DNA from: Litorimonas sp051251645
GTDB lineage: Bacteria; Pseudomonadota; Alphaproteobacteria; Caulobacterales; Maricaulaceae
Assembly: GCA_051251645.1 (NCBI GenBank)
Contig: JBPOEY010000005.1
Span: 1 to 64,000 of the forward strand
Reading direction: 5' to 3'
DNA length: 64,000 bases
Part shown: positions 34,318 to 44,402 of the stretch, piece after piece
Position numbering within the stretch: position 1 is the first letter of the stretch
Layout: every line of letters starts with the position of its first letter
Position numbers and translations under genes: made by a program
Notes under the pieces: generated by a model
What the model was told of the DNA's origin: nothing
What the model saw: only the letters and a program-made list of their open reading frames with translations
Databases searched by the model: none

Positions 34318-35486
34318 GACGCGACACCTTCCGTGGCGGCGAAAGAAAATAACAGGCGCAGTGCGTCCGCGGCAATGTCACGATCAGCTTGACTGAGAGC
34401 CGGATCTTCCCGTCGGGCTTTGAGCTGCTCGGCGGCCTGTCGGACGGAGCCTTGCGCGTCGAGCGCTTCGATGTCTTCGGCGACAACTTTTAATGTGACG
34501 TTTGATCCGCCACGCAGGTCCAAGTGAGCGCAACCCCCAGACAGATCATCGATAAAGGCTTCAAAGGCCGTCCACTCTTGTACCGTGGTTTCGCCGGATA
34601 CGGTGATTTCAACGAGCGTATAGCGCTCGGCCCGACCCGCTTGCATCTGATCCGTTATTTGTTTGAGCGTATCTTTAACGGTCCCAACGCGTAGCTGCGC
34701 GTCAATCACGGGCCAGTCAAACGCCGCCGTTGGACAGTCTGTGACGCGGGGCTCGGCGCCAGGCGCATCGATCTCGATAAGTAGGACCTGTCCGCGGGCT
34801 CCGGTTTTGAAACGATCGGGTTCTGGCGTGCCAGAGTAATGCGTTCGGGCATTGATCGCGGCGCGCGCATGCCAATCCCCGAGGGCCAGATAGTCAAGCT
34901 GGGCACGGGCCGCGCGGTCCGGGGGGATGATAGCATCACTCTCGCCAGACGTGTTTCCCTCATGTTTCGTCCCGAAGGTTTTGATTGATCCGTGGGCGAT
35001 GCCGATACGAATAGCGCCGTTCGGTGTTTCGGCGTTATCCATCCAGTCGGTTAGGTCGCGGCCATGGTGAAGGCGTTGCCAAGGGGCAGGGAGTAGCCAG
35101 GCGTCTGGCGTCATTGGGACCGGTTCGGCTGTTCGTAAAACCCGCAAATTGGCAGGGGCCATCGCGGTGACCCGGTCCCAAAGACTGTCGGACCCGTCGA
35201 CGTCATGATTGCCGGGCATCAACCACCAAGTGATGTCGGGCTGCTCTCCGATAATATCGAGCGGCTGCCGCAAGACGGCATTGTTAGGGGCGACATTGTC
35301 CCAGACATCGCCCGCAACAATCACGTGTGGTGCATCGTGAGCGCGCGCGATCTCGGCGATTCGCGTAATAACCTCTTGGCGTTCTGCCGTCAGACGTCCG
35401 GACAAAGCGTCGTTAAACCGCCCAAACGGCTTGCCTAACTGCCAGTCGGCTGTGTGGATGAATCGCACTCCCATTGAACCATACAT
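34314..35486 (-). CDS. SbcD/YhaO-like metallophosphoesterase nuclease
   Basis: A 390-aa calcineurin-like phosphoesterase. Motif I is IHTADWQLGKPF, motif II VIVAGDVWDN, motif III MPGNHDVDG, and later GHG-like and ALGDWHARA segments complete the dinuclear metal site. The C-terminal part is the capping domain. The start could be the ATG at 35486 or 35474. It is the upstream partner of the SMC-like gene. Confidence 0.9.
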   Translation of the reverse strand: MYGSMGVRFIHTADWQLGKPFGRFNDALSGRLTAERQEVITRIAEIARAHDAPHVIVAGDVWDNVAPNNAVLRQPLDIIGEQPDITWWLMPGNHDVDGSDSLWDRVTAMAPANLRVLRTAEPVPMTPDAWLLPAPWQRLHHGRDLTDWMDNAETPNGAIRIGIAHGSIKTFGTKHEGNTSGESDAIIPPDRAARAQLDYLALGDWHARAAINARTHYSGTPEPDRFKTGARGQVLLIEIDAPGAEPRVTDCPTAAFDWPVIDAQLRVGTVKDTLKQITDQMQAGRAERYTLVEITVSGETTVQEWTAFEAFIDDLSGGCAHLDLRGGSNVTLKVVAEDIEALDAQGSVRQAAEQLKARREDPALSQADRDIAADALRLLFSFAATEGVAS

Positions 35487-35553
35487 ATCAACCTATCTGC
35501 GAAGAGATAGGGCGGAGGCTCGGGTCAGCACCATGACTATGTTTTCAGCGCGC

Positions 35554-35580
35554 AAAAAAAACGCGCCCCGAAAGGCGCGT
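35554..35580 (-). terminator. terminator of the S9 peptidase gene
   Basis: Read on the minus strand ACGCGCC (at 35580-35574) pairs with GGCGCGT and is followed by a run of T (A run at 35554-35560). It lies about 25 bases after the stop of the gene that ends at 35605. Confidence 0.83.
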
Positions 35581-35604
35581 GTTCTTGTAAGTGTTGAGCG
35601 AGGC

Positions 35605-37560
35605 TTAGAGCCCGCCCGGACCACAATCATTTTTTAGAAAGCTGATCATCCGAGGATAGGCCTGCATTTTGTGATCATAGAACAGCGTGTTGGAGAAGTG
35701 ATCGGCATCTTCCAATTCAATATACTCGAAGTCCTTGCCAGATTTTTCGAGTTCATCAATATACTTTCTAGAATGGCTAACGGGAACCCGTTGGTCGACA
35801 GAACCGTGAATAATCAACATAGGGACGTTAACTTTATCTGTTTCCTCGATGGGACTAATAGACCCGTCCCAGAACTGTAGCTGCTCCACGCGCTGTGACC
35901 CTTTAATATCACCGCGATAATAGTTCACCTGCTGGTTATTGTCCGCCACGGCGGCACCTGCAATCACACATTGATAGAGGTTCGGATTACGTGCAGCTGC
36001 GATAAGTGCCGCATACCCCCCATAGGACCAACCAAACATCGCCACGCGATCCGGATCAACATCGCCTGTTGCAATCAGATGCTTAACGCCGTCATCCTTG
36101 TCATCCTGCATTTTTTTACCGCCCTCGCCGCCTTCAATGAAAGCCGACTGGTAAAAGTCGAGGCCATAATTTTGCGAGCCCCGATATTGTGGTTGCAAGA
36201 CCATATATCCGTTATTGGCCAGCATTTGCGGCCAAGCGCGATAGCCAATGACTTCCGGGATAAACGGACCGCCGTGCGGAACAACGACAAGCGGATGCGG
36301 ACCCGGGCCATTCGGGCGGGTCACGTACGCGGGGATCGTTTTTCCATCCCTAGATGTATATTTGATATATTCGACATCGGCAAGTTTATCAGAATCCAAG
36401 AGACCGTTGACACTTCCCATTTTCGAGAACGCGCCGTTATTATAAAGGTAGAAGGTGCCAGGATCACGCGGGCCCGTATTTCGGACAACGAGAACATTTC
36501 CATCACGGGATCGACTCGTAATGCTAGTTTGATGCGCATTGGGAATCGCCGCTTCAAGTTGTTTTTGGATCGCGCCTTCCTCTTTATTGAACCATTCAAC
36601 GTGATATTTATCTGTCCCATAAACGACGCCAGTCACTTCACCAGGATTAGACCAATCGTTGGAGTGGCGTGTTGTTGACGTCACATCGACGTCAGGATGG
36701 CTAAATACCATCTCGCCAAACTGTTTTGTTACAAGGTTATATTTCCAGAGGGATTCACGGTCTTGGCCGTTATGCGCGATGACATAGATCATTTCCGGTT
36801 CGCCTTCGACAAGGCCCGCATAGGAAAAATTCTCGAAACTATCGCGTTTCAAGCGGAAATATTCATCCCAACCGCTGCCATCAACTGGCCGCCATAGAAA
36901 GACGAACTCTTCTGATCCATTGTCAAAACGGCTAGCGAAACGTGGGTTTCCGTCTTTATCAAAGCGAACACCCCTAATCTCCTCATTGCCCTTCATGACC
37001 AGCTTTTTGCTACCGCTCTTAAGGTCATATTTATAGTAACTGGGGACGCGATAAGATTGTCCTTCTTTGAACTCACTATAGCGGACCAAAACCTTTTTGG
37101 GCTCATTGACCAAAGGGTTAATAAACTGGATTGCGTAATCATCATCTGTGAGCTCATCGAACTTTCCGGTCTTCATGGAATAGAGTGCGACCTTGCCTTT
37201 GAAGGCGCCTCGGTTGAACCCTTTGATGCGCTTGCTGACTTGTTTGTCGAAGCGGACGATCATTTCGTCATCGCCAACCCAATCAAACCCGCGCAGCTCC
37301 ATCGATTTGGCGCCGACGCGCTTCGGCTTAGCTTTCATATTATCTGTCTTGTAGACTTCGATAATATTGTCACCTTTTTGGCTCGTGGCCTTGATGAAGG
37401 CGACATATTTGCCATTTGGGGATAGTGAGACGTCTGACATGAAGTCAGGAGCCGCCCAATATTCGATTGGGAAAGGCTCGGCGGCGAAGGCCTGACTGGC
37501 CACAAGTGTTGAGCCGACAACGCTGAACGCGGCAGCACAGGATAAAAGTAGTTTACGCAA
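35605..37560 (-). CDS. S9-family prolyl oligopeptidase-like peptidase, exported
   Basis: About 651 aa. A TTG at 37560 is chosen as the start because GGAGG lies five bases upstream and the protein then begins with a signal peptide (RKLLLSCAAAF to ASQAFAA). A beta-propeller part (about residues 30-370) precedes an alpha/beta-hydrolase part. The nucleophile is the Ser of GWSYGGYAAL, the Asp lies in HGSVDQRVP and the His in DADHFSN. It fits a periplasmic oligopeptidase of the DPP IV/acylaminoacyl kind. It is downstream of a TonB receptor but separated from it by a terminator. Confidence 0.92.
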   Translation of the reverse strand: MRKLLLSCAAAFSVVGSTLVASQAFAAEPFPIEYWAAPDFMSDVSLSPNGKYVAFIKATSQKGDNIIEVYKTDNMKAKPKRVGAKSMELRGFDWVGDDEMIVRFDKQVSKRIKGFNRGAFKGKVALYSMKTGKFDELTDDDYAIQFINPLVNEPKKVLVRYSEFKEGQSYRVPSYYKYDLKSGSKKLVMKGNEEIRGVRFDKDGNPRFASRFDNGSEEFVFLWRPVDGSGWDEYFRLKRDSFENFSYAGLVEGEPEMIYVIAHNGQDRESLWKYNLVTKQFGEMVFSHPDVDVTSTTRHSNDWSNPGEVTGVVYGTDKYHVEWFNKEEGAIQKQLEAAIPNAHQTSITSRSRDGNVLVVRNTGPRDPGTFYLYNNGAFSKMGSVNGLLDSDKLADVEYIKYTSRDGKTIPAYVTRPNGPGPHPLVVVPHGGPFIPEVIGYRAWPQMLANNGYMVLQPQYRGSQNYGLDFYQSAFIEGGEGGKKMQDDKDDGVKHLIATGDVDPDRVAMFGWSYGGYAALIAAARNPNLYQCVIAGAAVADNNQQVNYYRGDIKGSQRVEQLQFWDGSISPIEETDKVNVPMLIIHGSVDQRVPVSHSRKYIDELEKSGKDFEYIELEDADHFSNTLFYDHKMQAYPRMISFLKNDCGPGGL

Positions 37561-37593
37561 GACAACCTCCAATGTGAGTTACTTATGATTAAA

Positions 37594-37628
37594 CCAAAAA
37601 AAAGCCCGTTGGCAATGCAACGGGCTTT
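37594..37628 (-). terminator. terminator of the TonB receptor gene
   Basis: AAAGCCCGTT (37601-37610) and AACGGGCTTT (37619-37628) form a 10-bp stem. On the minus strand it is followed by a T run (A run 37596-37600 and beyond). Confidence 0.9.
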
Positions 37629-37679
37629 CAAATCACAGTGATTATGCCAGCCGCTGCTGCGGCTGGCTGACGCGGGAGG

Positions 37680-40600
37680 CTAGAAGCCCTTACGCAGTTG
37701 GACGAAGAACTTGCGTCCTTCCAGATCGTAGCCGTAACCGATCGCGCTGTTGGCAACCGAAGTAACTTCGGCGCTATCTACTTTCGGTGGATTGTTATCG
37801 AAGACGTTGGAGACAGCGAGGGTGATGCCCCAGTCCTGATCTTCATTGTTGTACGAGAAGCCAACGTTGTGAACGAAATAATCGTCTGCAAAATCAACAT
37901 TCTTACAGTTGACGTCGCCCACGACAGGGCCGCCACATGTGTCGGATGTTGCGTCGGCAAGGCCATCACCATCCGTATCAACACCAAAGGCGTTGGCGAA
38001 TGGATTGACACTGTCAACGTCCGGACCAACGTCGCCGATATAACGTGTCCCGAATGTCAGGGAGAAGTCGTCATAACGTAGACGTTGGGTCAGGTTACCC
38101 GCCCATTTTGAGAAGCCAAATTGGCCTTCGTCTTCATCCCTTAGTTCAGTACCGTCGTTGCCGACGAATAATTGGCTAACTTCAAGGATGTGGTTGGCTG
38201 CCACTGTCGCCGTATAGTCAAAGCTACGATTGAACGCATTGATTTCTTTGTCAAAACGAACATTGACATCAACACCGCGGACAACGTCTTCATCTTGGTT
38301 GATGAAGCCTTGATTGACACCGTCAAGCAATTGCGCACCATCGCGTTGAATGCGGTCACAGAATGGGCTCCGACCATCACGCTCGTTCGTAAAACAGTCA
38401 TTGATAATGAACTGTGCCGACGGCGTAATCACGGAATCTGTGACTGTGATGTCATAGTAAGTTGCCCCAACCGTCAGGTCGAAAGCATCCGTAAAGGGCT
38501 GCTCAAAAGAGAAGCCGACCGTCTTTGATACAGACCGTTCGGGATCAAGCTCCAATGAACCACTGGTCGCCACTTCTGTTGAGAAAGTGTTGTTGCCACC
38601 AATACCCAGCGTCGTTGGGTCTAGACCCTCAGCCCGGCAACGGTTCAGCGTGTCAAGCTCACGTGTTTCCCGTGTTGGGTCATAGACGTCTGGTCCGTTC
38701 GGGTTGTTCAGGTCTGGGCTTGTCGCCGCAAGTGGAACCACACAGGGGTCAGTCAAGGTCAGGAAGCCAGTTTGTGGCTGCAGAAAGTTCTCACGCAGAT
38801 TGGGTGAGCGGTATGACGTGCCGTAGCTGGCTTTGATCAGCAAGCTTTCCACTGGACGCCAGCCTGTCTTGAACGAGTAAGTTCCGGCCAAACCATAAAA
38901 TTCATCTTCAACAACACGGCCTGAAACGTTCAGATCCCATTGTTGGAACAAGGGTTGATCCGCGATCAAAGGAATGTCGACCTCGGCAAAGGCTTCTTTC
39001 GTCCAACGTTCGCCCTGGGCGCCGCCGTCAGAGAAGAAACCGAAGAATAGACCGTCCCGCGCAATATCATCCGGAATGGATTCAATTTTGTCGGTCCGAT
39101 ACTCCATACCCAACACAGCGTTCACTTTACCGGCGGGAAGCTCATACAGCGAGCCCGTGACAAAGCCGTTGAGAACAGTTTGCGTGTATTTCGTATCAAA
39201 ATCACGCGTATCGAATACATAGTCCCGCTCTGCTTGGGTCTCGAAATCACCCGCAACACCGGCATAAACTGACGGCGCGAACAAGTTAACCGGGACACAT
39301 CCTGCTGTGACATCAGCGCTCGGTGTTGTGCCTGGCGCTGCTGTACAAGGCGCAAGACCAGGAATGGGGTTACCTGATGCAATATCATTGCCGAGCGCAA
39401 AGTTCAGACGGTCGTCACGAATACCCGGACGGGACGAAACGCCTTGTCCGATAGAGTGAGTGCCGGACACTTCAAACGACCAATCCGACAAGGTGCCGTG
39501 GTTCAAGCCGGGGATATCACCTTTCACACCGCCGACGAGGCGTGTGCTTTCCAGAACAACATTATTTGTGGTCCGGTCACCATTGATACCAACGACAGGG
39601 AGGGCGCCCACAGGGCCGACGAAATCATTGGCACCGTAGCCAAAGAGGAACGGCGTACAAGCGGCATTATCGAAGGCACCGCCGGCGAATGTCGCACAGA
39701 TGCGCGCATCGCTTTGGTTGCCATCCCGGTTCGGGTCGCGGTCACGATAGTAAGTGTTCCAGCGATCCACGAAGTCCTGATTAAAGTCAAAGTTATTGGA
39801 CCCGCAATCAACGCCATTCGTACCACAGGGGTTAAACGGATTGTCTGCGCCAACATCGGGGAACAGTTGGAATGTCCCGCTGTCGATATTGGTTTCTGTG
39901 CGGGAATAGAGCACTTCGAAGAACGGCGTGATGTTGGCGGCACCGTCCAGCGTATACTCACCAAAGGCCGCGATGCTGTAACGCTCTTGCTCAGGGATCA
40001 GATCCTGGTTTGGATCGGCACCGTTGAGCGCGAACTCCGTGAAACCGAAATCCTGGATACCGTCTTGGTTTGCATCGACTGGGACACCGGCCAGCGTTTG
40101 GTCAATATAGTTTGGGATACCCGTGTTGGATTGACCCGGAACGAAGTAGATTGACCCGAACGTATTTGAGCGCTCAACAAGCCGTCCGGCAATACCCTGT
40201 GCCTTACATTCTTGCGGTGGAGCTGCCTGAAAGCCGTTGAACCATTCCGCGTAACGCAGCGTGTCAAAAACATCCAGCGTGCGGATTTCGCCATTCTCGT
40301 CAATTTCGTAGTGTTTGTTACAACCGTCAAGATAATCACGGTCAACCAATTTAATGGCGTCGCGGAAATCATATTCAGCGCCTACGCCGATAAAGCCGCG
40401 GTCTGAGTTCATACCCCAAGACCCAGCAAGGTTATAGTCTTGACCGCCGGATTGTTCGGCAGGGTTATAAGTCGCTGTGAAGTCGAAACCTTCAAAATCT
40501 TTCTTCAAAAGCACGTTCACCACACCGGCGACGGCGTCAGAACCGTAAACCGACGATGCGCCTTCGAGCAGGATGTCGACCCGCTGAATCAGCGAGCTTG

Positions 40601-41090
40601 GCAGCAGGTTGAGGGAGGTTTGCGAGGGGGCGCCTTCAGCGCCAGTCGGCGCGAGGCGACGACCATTGATCAGAACGAGCGTCCGGTCAGCGCCGAGGCC
40701 GCGGATATCGATCGTCTCGGACCCGGGACCATTGTCCAGAACGAAGCCGGAGAAGGTTGAGTCAATCTGCTGACCCGCAGCGGATTCTGTCGTTTGAAGA
40801 ATGGTAACCGCATCAATCATCCCCAAATCGCGCTTTTCATCAAAGTCGATGATTTGCAGCGGTGAGAGAGAGGAGAACGAATCTCGTTTAATGCGCGAAC
40901 CTGTAACAACAATCGTGTCGCCGGATTCATCATCAAAAAGATCTTCATCTTCAATCAGAAGCACATCAGCTTCAGCGTTTTCAAGTTCCGGATCAACATC
41001 TTGTGCGAATGCGATCCCAGATGAGGCAAAGCTGGCCCCAACCAGCAATGACGAGCAGAGCAGAAGCTGCTTCAGGTTTAGATTGGACAT
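37680..41090 (-). CDS. TonB-dependent outer-membrane receptor
   Basis: A 1136-aa receptor of the large Caulobacter/sphingomonad type. It has a signal peptide ending in GIAFAQD, an acidic N-terminal extension (LLIEDEDLFDDES), a TonB-box-like DTIVVTGSRI at about residue 58, a plug with LVLINGRRL and SSVYGSDAVAGVVN, and a long beta-barrel ending in FVQLRKGF, the usual C-terminal aromatic. AAGGG lies just upstream of the ATG. A peptide substrate is suggested by the nearby S9 peptidase, by inference. Confidence 0.96.
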   Translation of the reverse strand: MSNLNLKQLLLCSSLLVGASFASSGIAFAQDVDPELENAEADVLLIEDEDLFDDESGDTIVVTGSRIKRDSFSSLSPLQIIDFDEKRDLGMIDAVTILQTTESAAGQQIDSTFSGFVLDNGPGSETIDIRGLGADRTLVLINGRRLAPTGAEGAPSQTSLNLLPSSLIQRVDILLEGASSVYGSDAVAGVVNVLLKKDFEGFDFTATYNPAEQSGGQDYNLAGSWGMNSDRGFIGVGAEYDFRDAIKLVDRDYLDGCNKHYEIDENGEIRTLDVFDTLRYAEWFNGFQAAPPQECKAQGIAGRLVERSNTFGSIYFVPGQSNTGIPNYIDQTLAGVPVDANQDGIQDFGFTEFALNGADPNQDLIPEQERYSIAAFGEYTLDGAANITPFFEVLYSRTETNIDSGTFQLFPDVGADNPFNPCGTNGVDCGSNNFDFNQDFVDRWNTYYRDRDPNRDGNQSDARICATFAGGAFDNAACTPFLFGYGANDFVGPVGALPVVGINGDRTTNNVVLESTRLVGGVKGDIPGLNHGTLSDWSFEVSGTHSIGQGVSSRPGIRDDRLNFALGNDIASGNPIPGLAPCTAAPGTTPSADVTAGCVPVNLFAPSVYAGVAGDFETQAERDYVFDTRDFDTKYTQTVLNGFVTGSLYELPAGKVNAVLGMEYRTDKIESIPDDIARDGLFFGFFSDGGAQGERWTKEAFAEVDIPLIADQPLFQQWDLNVSGRVVEDEFYGLAGTYSFKTGWRPVESLLIKASYGTSYRSPNLRENFLQPQTGFLTLTDPCVVPLAATSPDLNNPNGPDVYDPTRETRELDTLNRCRAEGLDPTTLGIGGNNTFSTEVATSGSLELDPERSVSKTVGFSFEQPFTDAFDLTVGATYYDITVTDSVITPSAQFIINDCFTNERDGRSPFCDRIQRDGAQLLDGVNQGFINQDEDVVRGVDVNVRFDKEINAFNRSFDYTATVAANHILEVSQLFVGNDGTELRDEDEGQFGFSKWAGNLTQRLRYDDFSLTFGTRYIGDVGPDVDSVNPFANAFGVDTDGDGLADATSDTCGGPVVGDVNCKNVDFADDYFVHNVGFSYNNEDQDWGITLAVSNVFDNNPPKVDSAEVTSVANSAIGYGYDLEGRKFFVQLRKGF

Positions 41091-41466
41091 ATTACCCTTC
41101 TTAATTTTGAATGCAGGAATGGTATTCCCTTATAGTCCCTATAGGCAGGGTCTGTTGACCTAACAAGTTGGTAATGACACCAAGCTTTATCTTGACTGAC
41201 GAAAATCCGGAACTGTAGCAATATTGCAACAAAGTAAAACGTTCCACGGCTGATCGGCTAATTTTGGGCGCTGACGCAAATGCGCTTTGGGGAAAGGGTT
41301 AGCCCAGCACTATCTTATCAAAACAGGATTGTAATAGAACGACATTGGAGCTCGCCAGAAAAAATTCGCCTCAGGATAAGAGCTGGCGCCCTAGACCTAA
41401 TTATCTTTAAATTAGCTTTAAAGCATTATTCGTCTGAGCGACGATTGGCTTGCGGATATCATTTCA
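41091..41466. other. 376-base intergenic region between receptor and hybrid kinase
   Basis: No open frame here looks real. It must hold promoters for the divergent receptor (minus) and hybrid kinase (plus). The only notable element is the inverted repeat TATAG-TCC-CTATA at 41131-41143, 41 bases before the receptor start; I see nothing else I can name. Confidence 0.5.
41131..41143. promoter_or_regulatory. short palindrome upstream of the TonB receptor
   Basis: TATAG and CTATA flank a 3-base centre. Its place just before the receptor gene suggests an operator or part of the promoter, without further support. Confidence 0.3.
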
Positions 41467-44223
41467 TTGAAACTACGAACGAAATTTACAGCATCCTTCA
41501 TCCTGACGGCACTTGTCTTGTGTGGGGTGACCATGCTGGTTGCCACGCTCGTCGTTGGTCGCAGCTATGAAGCCTTAGAAATACATCAGGCGAACTCCGA
41601 CTATATCGTGATCGAGAATGCCGTGCGCGGAAATGTCGAAACCAAGGTCGCCTTAATGTCGGAATATGGCAAATGGGATGTCGTGCATGACTATATGGTC
41701 GGTCTGAGGGAGGTTCCTGTTTCGAAGACCGGATTGTCGAGCTCACTCAGATTTGCCAATCTTGATCTGATTGGGTTTTTTAATGCGGAGGGCTTGAAAT
41801 ACGGAGTCGTACGAAATGAGGATGAGAATGCGGACCATTTAGCGCTCGCCGATATGGGGCAGGCTTTTGACATGACGGAACCCGGATGGTCCGATCTTGT
41901 CAGTCATATGGAGCCGGGGTTCACGATGAACGGAATTATTAATTCCGTCGATGGCCCGCTGATCGTGTCGACCATGCCTATTGTTGGCACGCGCGCCGGC
42001 GGGAGCCATGTTGGCCATATCGTGATTGGCAGCAAAGTGGATGCTGATTTTATTGCGGACATCACACGGAAGACGAATATTGACTGGTCACTCGGCGTTG
42101 ATGGCGAGCTGGGCTTGGTCGAACTGGCCTTCTTGTCTGATAAAGCCGTGGAGCAAGCCAACATGCCTCGCGTCTATGCGGATAAGGGCATCACTATGAA
42201 AACGGCGACTTATGTTTCTGAGAGCGGAGACACATCGGTGTCGCTTTCGTCGATTACGCCGCGTTTCATTGTGGCTTCGGGTCAGGCGTCCCTGCGAACC
42301 CTGACGTTTTTCTTGGCCTTATCCATGATCATAATCCTCTTGGTTTTGCGGATCATGCTTGAACAGCTGTTGATCGGGCCAATCTCGTCTTTGACCAATC
42401 TGATTTCAGGGCGCGTCCAGCCTAAACGCCGGGATGTGATACAACAGAACCAGCGTTCGGATGAAGTCGGGGATCTCTATCGGACTTATCACACGCTCCA
42501 ACGGGCCAGTGAAGAGAATACAGAAGCCTTGCAAGCCGCGGTCGAAAAAGCGAAAGCGGCCAGTATCTCAAAGTCTGAATTCCTCGCCAATATGAGCCAC
42601 GAAATCCGTACACCCATGAATGGGGTTCTGGGGATGGCGCAAGTGATGCGCGGCACAGAGCTGTCTGATGTGCAAACGCATTACGTCGACCTCATGTATG
42701 ATTCTGGCATGGCGTTGATGACGATCATCAATGATATTTTGGATTTCTCAAAAATTGAGTCCGGTAAGATGGAACTGGATACTGAACCGTTTGATCTTCA
42801 CGGCGCGCTAGAAAGTGTGATTGCCCTGCTCGGGAGTCAGGCCCGGGATAAAGAGGTCGATTTGATTGCTGAAATTGAAGATATTCGCGGTCGTACCGTT
42901 GTCGGGGATGTTGGCCGTATTCGCCAGATTGTGACGAACTTGCTCGGTAATGCGATCAAATTCACGACGGATGGATATGTGCTCATCCGGGCCACCATTG
43001 TCGATGTCGACGCACGTCTGAGCACAGTTCGCATTGAGGTTGAAGATACGGGCGTGGGAATTCCGGCGGATAAACTAAACTTGATTTTCGATCAATTTAC
43101 CCAAGCGGAAGGGTCAACGACCCGACAATTTGGCGGCACAGGGCTCGGCCTCTCTATAAGTCGTCGTATTGTCGAGCTTATGGGCGGTTCGATCAGGGTT
43201 AAGTCTGACCATGGCCAAGGGTCGACCTTCTGGTTTGAGCTTACGCTTGAAACGCAAAGTTCAGAGCTGAAACCTGTGCTCGCACCTCAGACGTGTGACT
43301 TGACCGGAGTCGTTGTCTTGGTCGTCGATGATATTGCGTTGAACCGCCGAATTCTGAGCGAGCAACTGACGGGATGGGGCGCGAAAGCCTATTGCGTCGA
43401 CAGTGCGAAGCAGGGTTTGGCTGTTCTCAAAGGGATTGCCGCGCGAGGGAGCCACAGTCTGCCGATCGTGATTAGTGATTTTCAAATGCCGCAAATGGAT
43501 GGTCTGGAATTCGTTCGGAGAATTCGGGCTGACGCGACAATTGCTGAAACGCCCGTCATGGTGTTGTCCTCTGTTGATGGTGTTGCGCTCAAACGTGAAT
43601 TCCGTGCGCTGGGAGTAGCGTCCGTGCTCGAAAAACCAGCCTTGACCCGCAATGTAATTGAGGCTTTGCAAAAGATGGTCTCATCGGTCGATCAGCCCCA
43701 GTTGCTCAATGAGGCGCCTCTTGCCAAAAGTGCAGCCAGTCCGGGTCGGGTTCAACCCGACGCAGCTGGGGTCGCCCCCATAACTGCGCCCACATCTAAG
43801 GTGGAACCCAAAATTCTTGTGGCGGAAGATAACGCGGTTAATCGCGATGTCTTGCGTTTGATGTGTGAGGGGGAACCCGTTGATTTGCATTTCGTCCATG
43901 ACGGTCAGGAAGCTGTCGACGCCCTCTGTGTCGCCCGGTTTGATCTCGTGCTCATGGATATCTCAATGCCGGTTATGGACGGTGTCGAAGCGACTGAGGC
44001 TATCCGACGTCATGAAGTCCAGACCGAGGCGACGGCCATCCCCATCATTGCCGTCACGGCCCACGCCATGAATACGGAACGGGATCGTTACTTGGCAGCT
44101 GGGATGGATGATCATTTGCCTAAGCCTCTCATCAAGGGTGACCTGATGGCGATGATCGCAAAGTGGCAGGGACAGACAGGTCAAGCCGTTCAGACGGCTG
44201 ACGCAGAGCGCCAAGTCGCCTAG
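41467..44223 (+). CDS. CHASE4 hybrid histidine kinase with two receiver domains
   Basis: A 918-aa hybrid sensor kinase. TM1 is near residues 8-30, then a CHASE4-like periplasmic sensor (about 35-270), TM2 near 280-300, HAMP, HisKA with His378 in FLANMSHEIRTPMNG, HATPase with DTGVGIPADKL and GGTGLGLSISRR, then receivers with Asp671 (VISDFQMPQMDG) and Asp831 (LVLMDISMPVMDG). The start is a TTG with a weak ribosome site. No output domain is adjacent, so it may phosphorelay to a distant partner. The signal is unknown. Confidence 0.93.
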   Translation: MKLRTKFTASFILTALVLCGVTMLVATLVVGRSYEALEIHQANSDYIVIENAVRGNVETKVALMSEYGKWDVVHDYMVGLREVPVSKTGLSSSLRFANLDLIGFFNAEGLKYGVVRNEDENADHLALADMGQAFDMTEPGWSDLVSHMEPGFTMNGIINSVDGPLIVSTMPIVGTRAGGSHVGHIVIGSKVDADFIADITRKTNIDWSLGVDGELGLVELAFLSDKAVEQANMPRVYADKGITMKTATYVSESGDTSVSLSSITPRFIVASGQASLRTLTFFLALSMIIILLVLRIMLEQLLIGPISSLTNLISGRVQPKRRDVIQQNQRSDEVGDLYRTYHTLQRASEENTEALQAAVEKAKAASISKSEFLANMSHEIRTPMNGVLGMAQVMRGTELSDVQTHYVDLMYDSGMALMTIINDILDFSKIESGKMELDTEPFDLHGALESVIALLGSQARDKEVDLIAEIEDIRGRTVVGDVGRIRQIVTNLLGNAIKFTTDGYVLIRATIVDVDARLSTVRIEVEDTGVGIPADKLNLIFDQFTQAEGSTTRQFGGTGLGLSISRRIVELMGGSIRVKSDHGQGSTFWFELTLETQSSELKPVLAPQTCDLTGVVVLVVDDIALNRRILSEQLTGWGAKAYCVDSAKQGLAVLKGIAARGSHSLPIVISDFQMPQMDGLEFVRRIRADATIAETPVMVLSSVDGVALKREFRALGVASVLEKPALTRNVIEALQKMVSSVDQPQLLNEAPLAKSAASPGRVQPDAAGVAPITAPTSKVEPKILVAEDNAVNRDVLRLMCEGEPVDLHFVHDGQEAVDALCVARFDLVLMDISMPVMDGVEATEAIRRHEVQTEATAIPIIAVTAHAMNTERDRYLAAGMDDHLPKPLIKGDLMAMIAKWQGQTGQAVQTADAERQVA

Positions 44224-44402
44224 CCTCTTAACCGGCAGGTTTAAAACTGCATCTTCCAGACATTTTAGATTTGCGAGGGAAGGAATGCCGTCTTCCCCCG
44301 CGACACAGCAAAGAAATCCCGTTAAGGGGACGCTAAATCACGTACACTGACACATCCCGACGGCGACAGGGCCATACGGGGATGATATGATGAGGCACCT
44401 TC

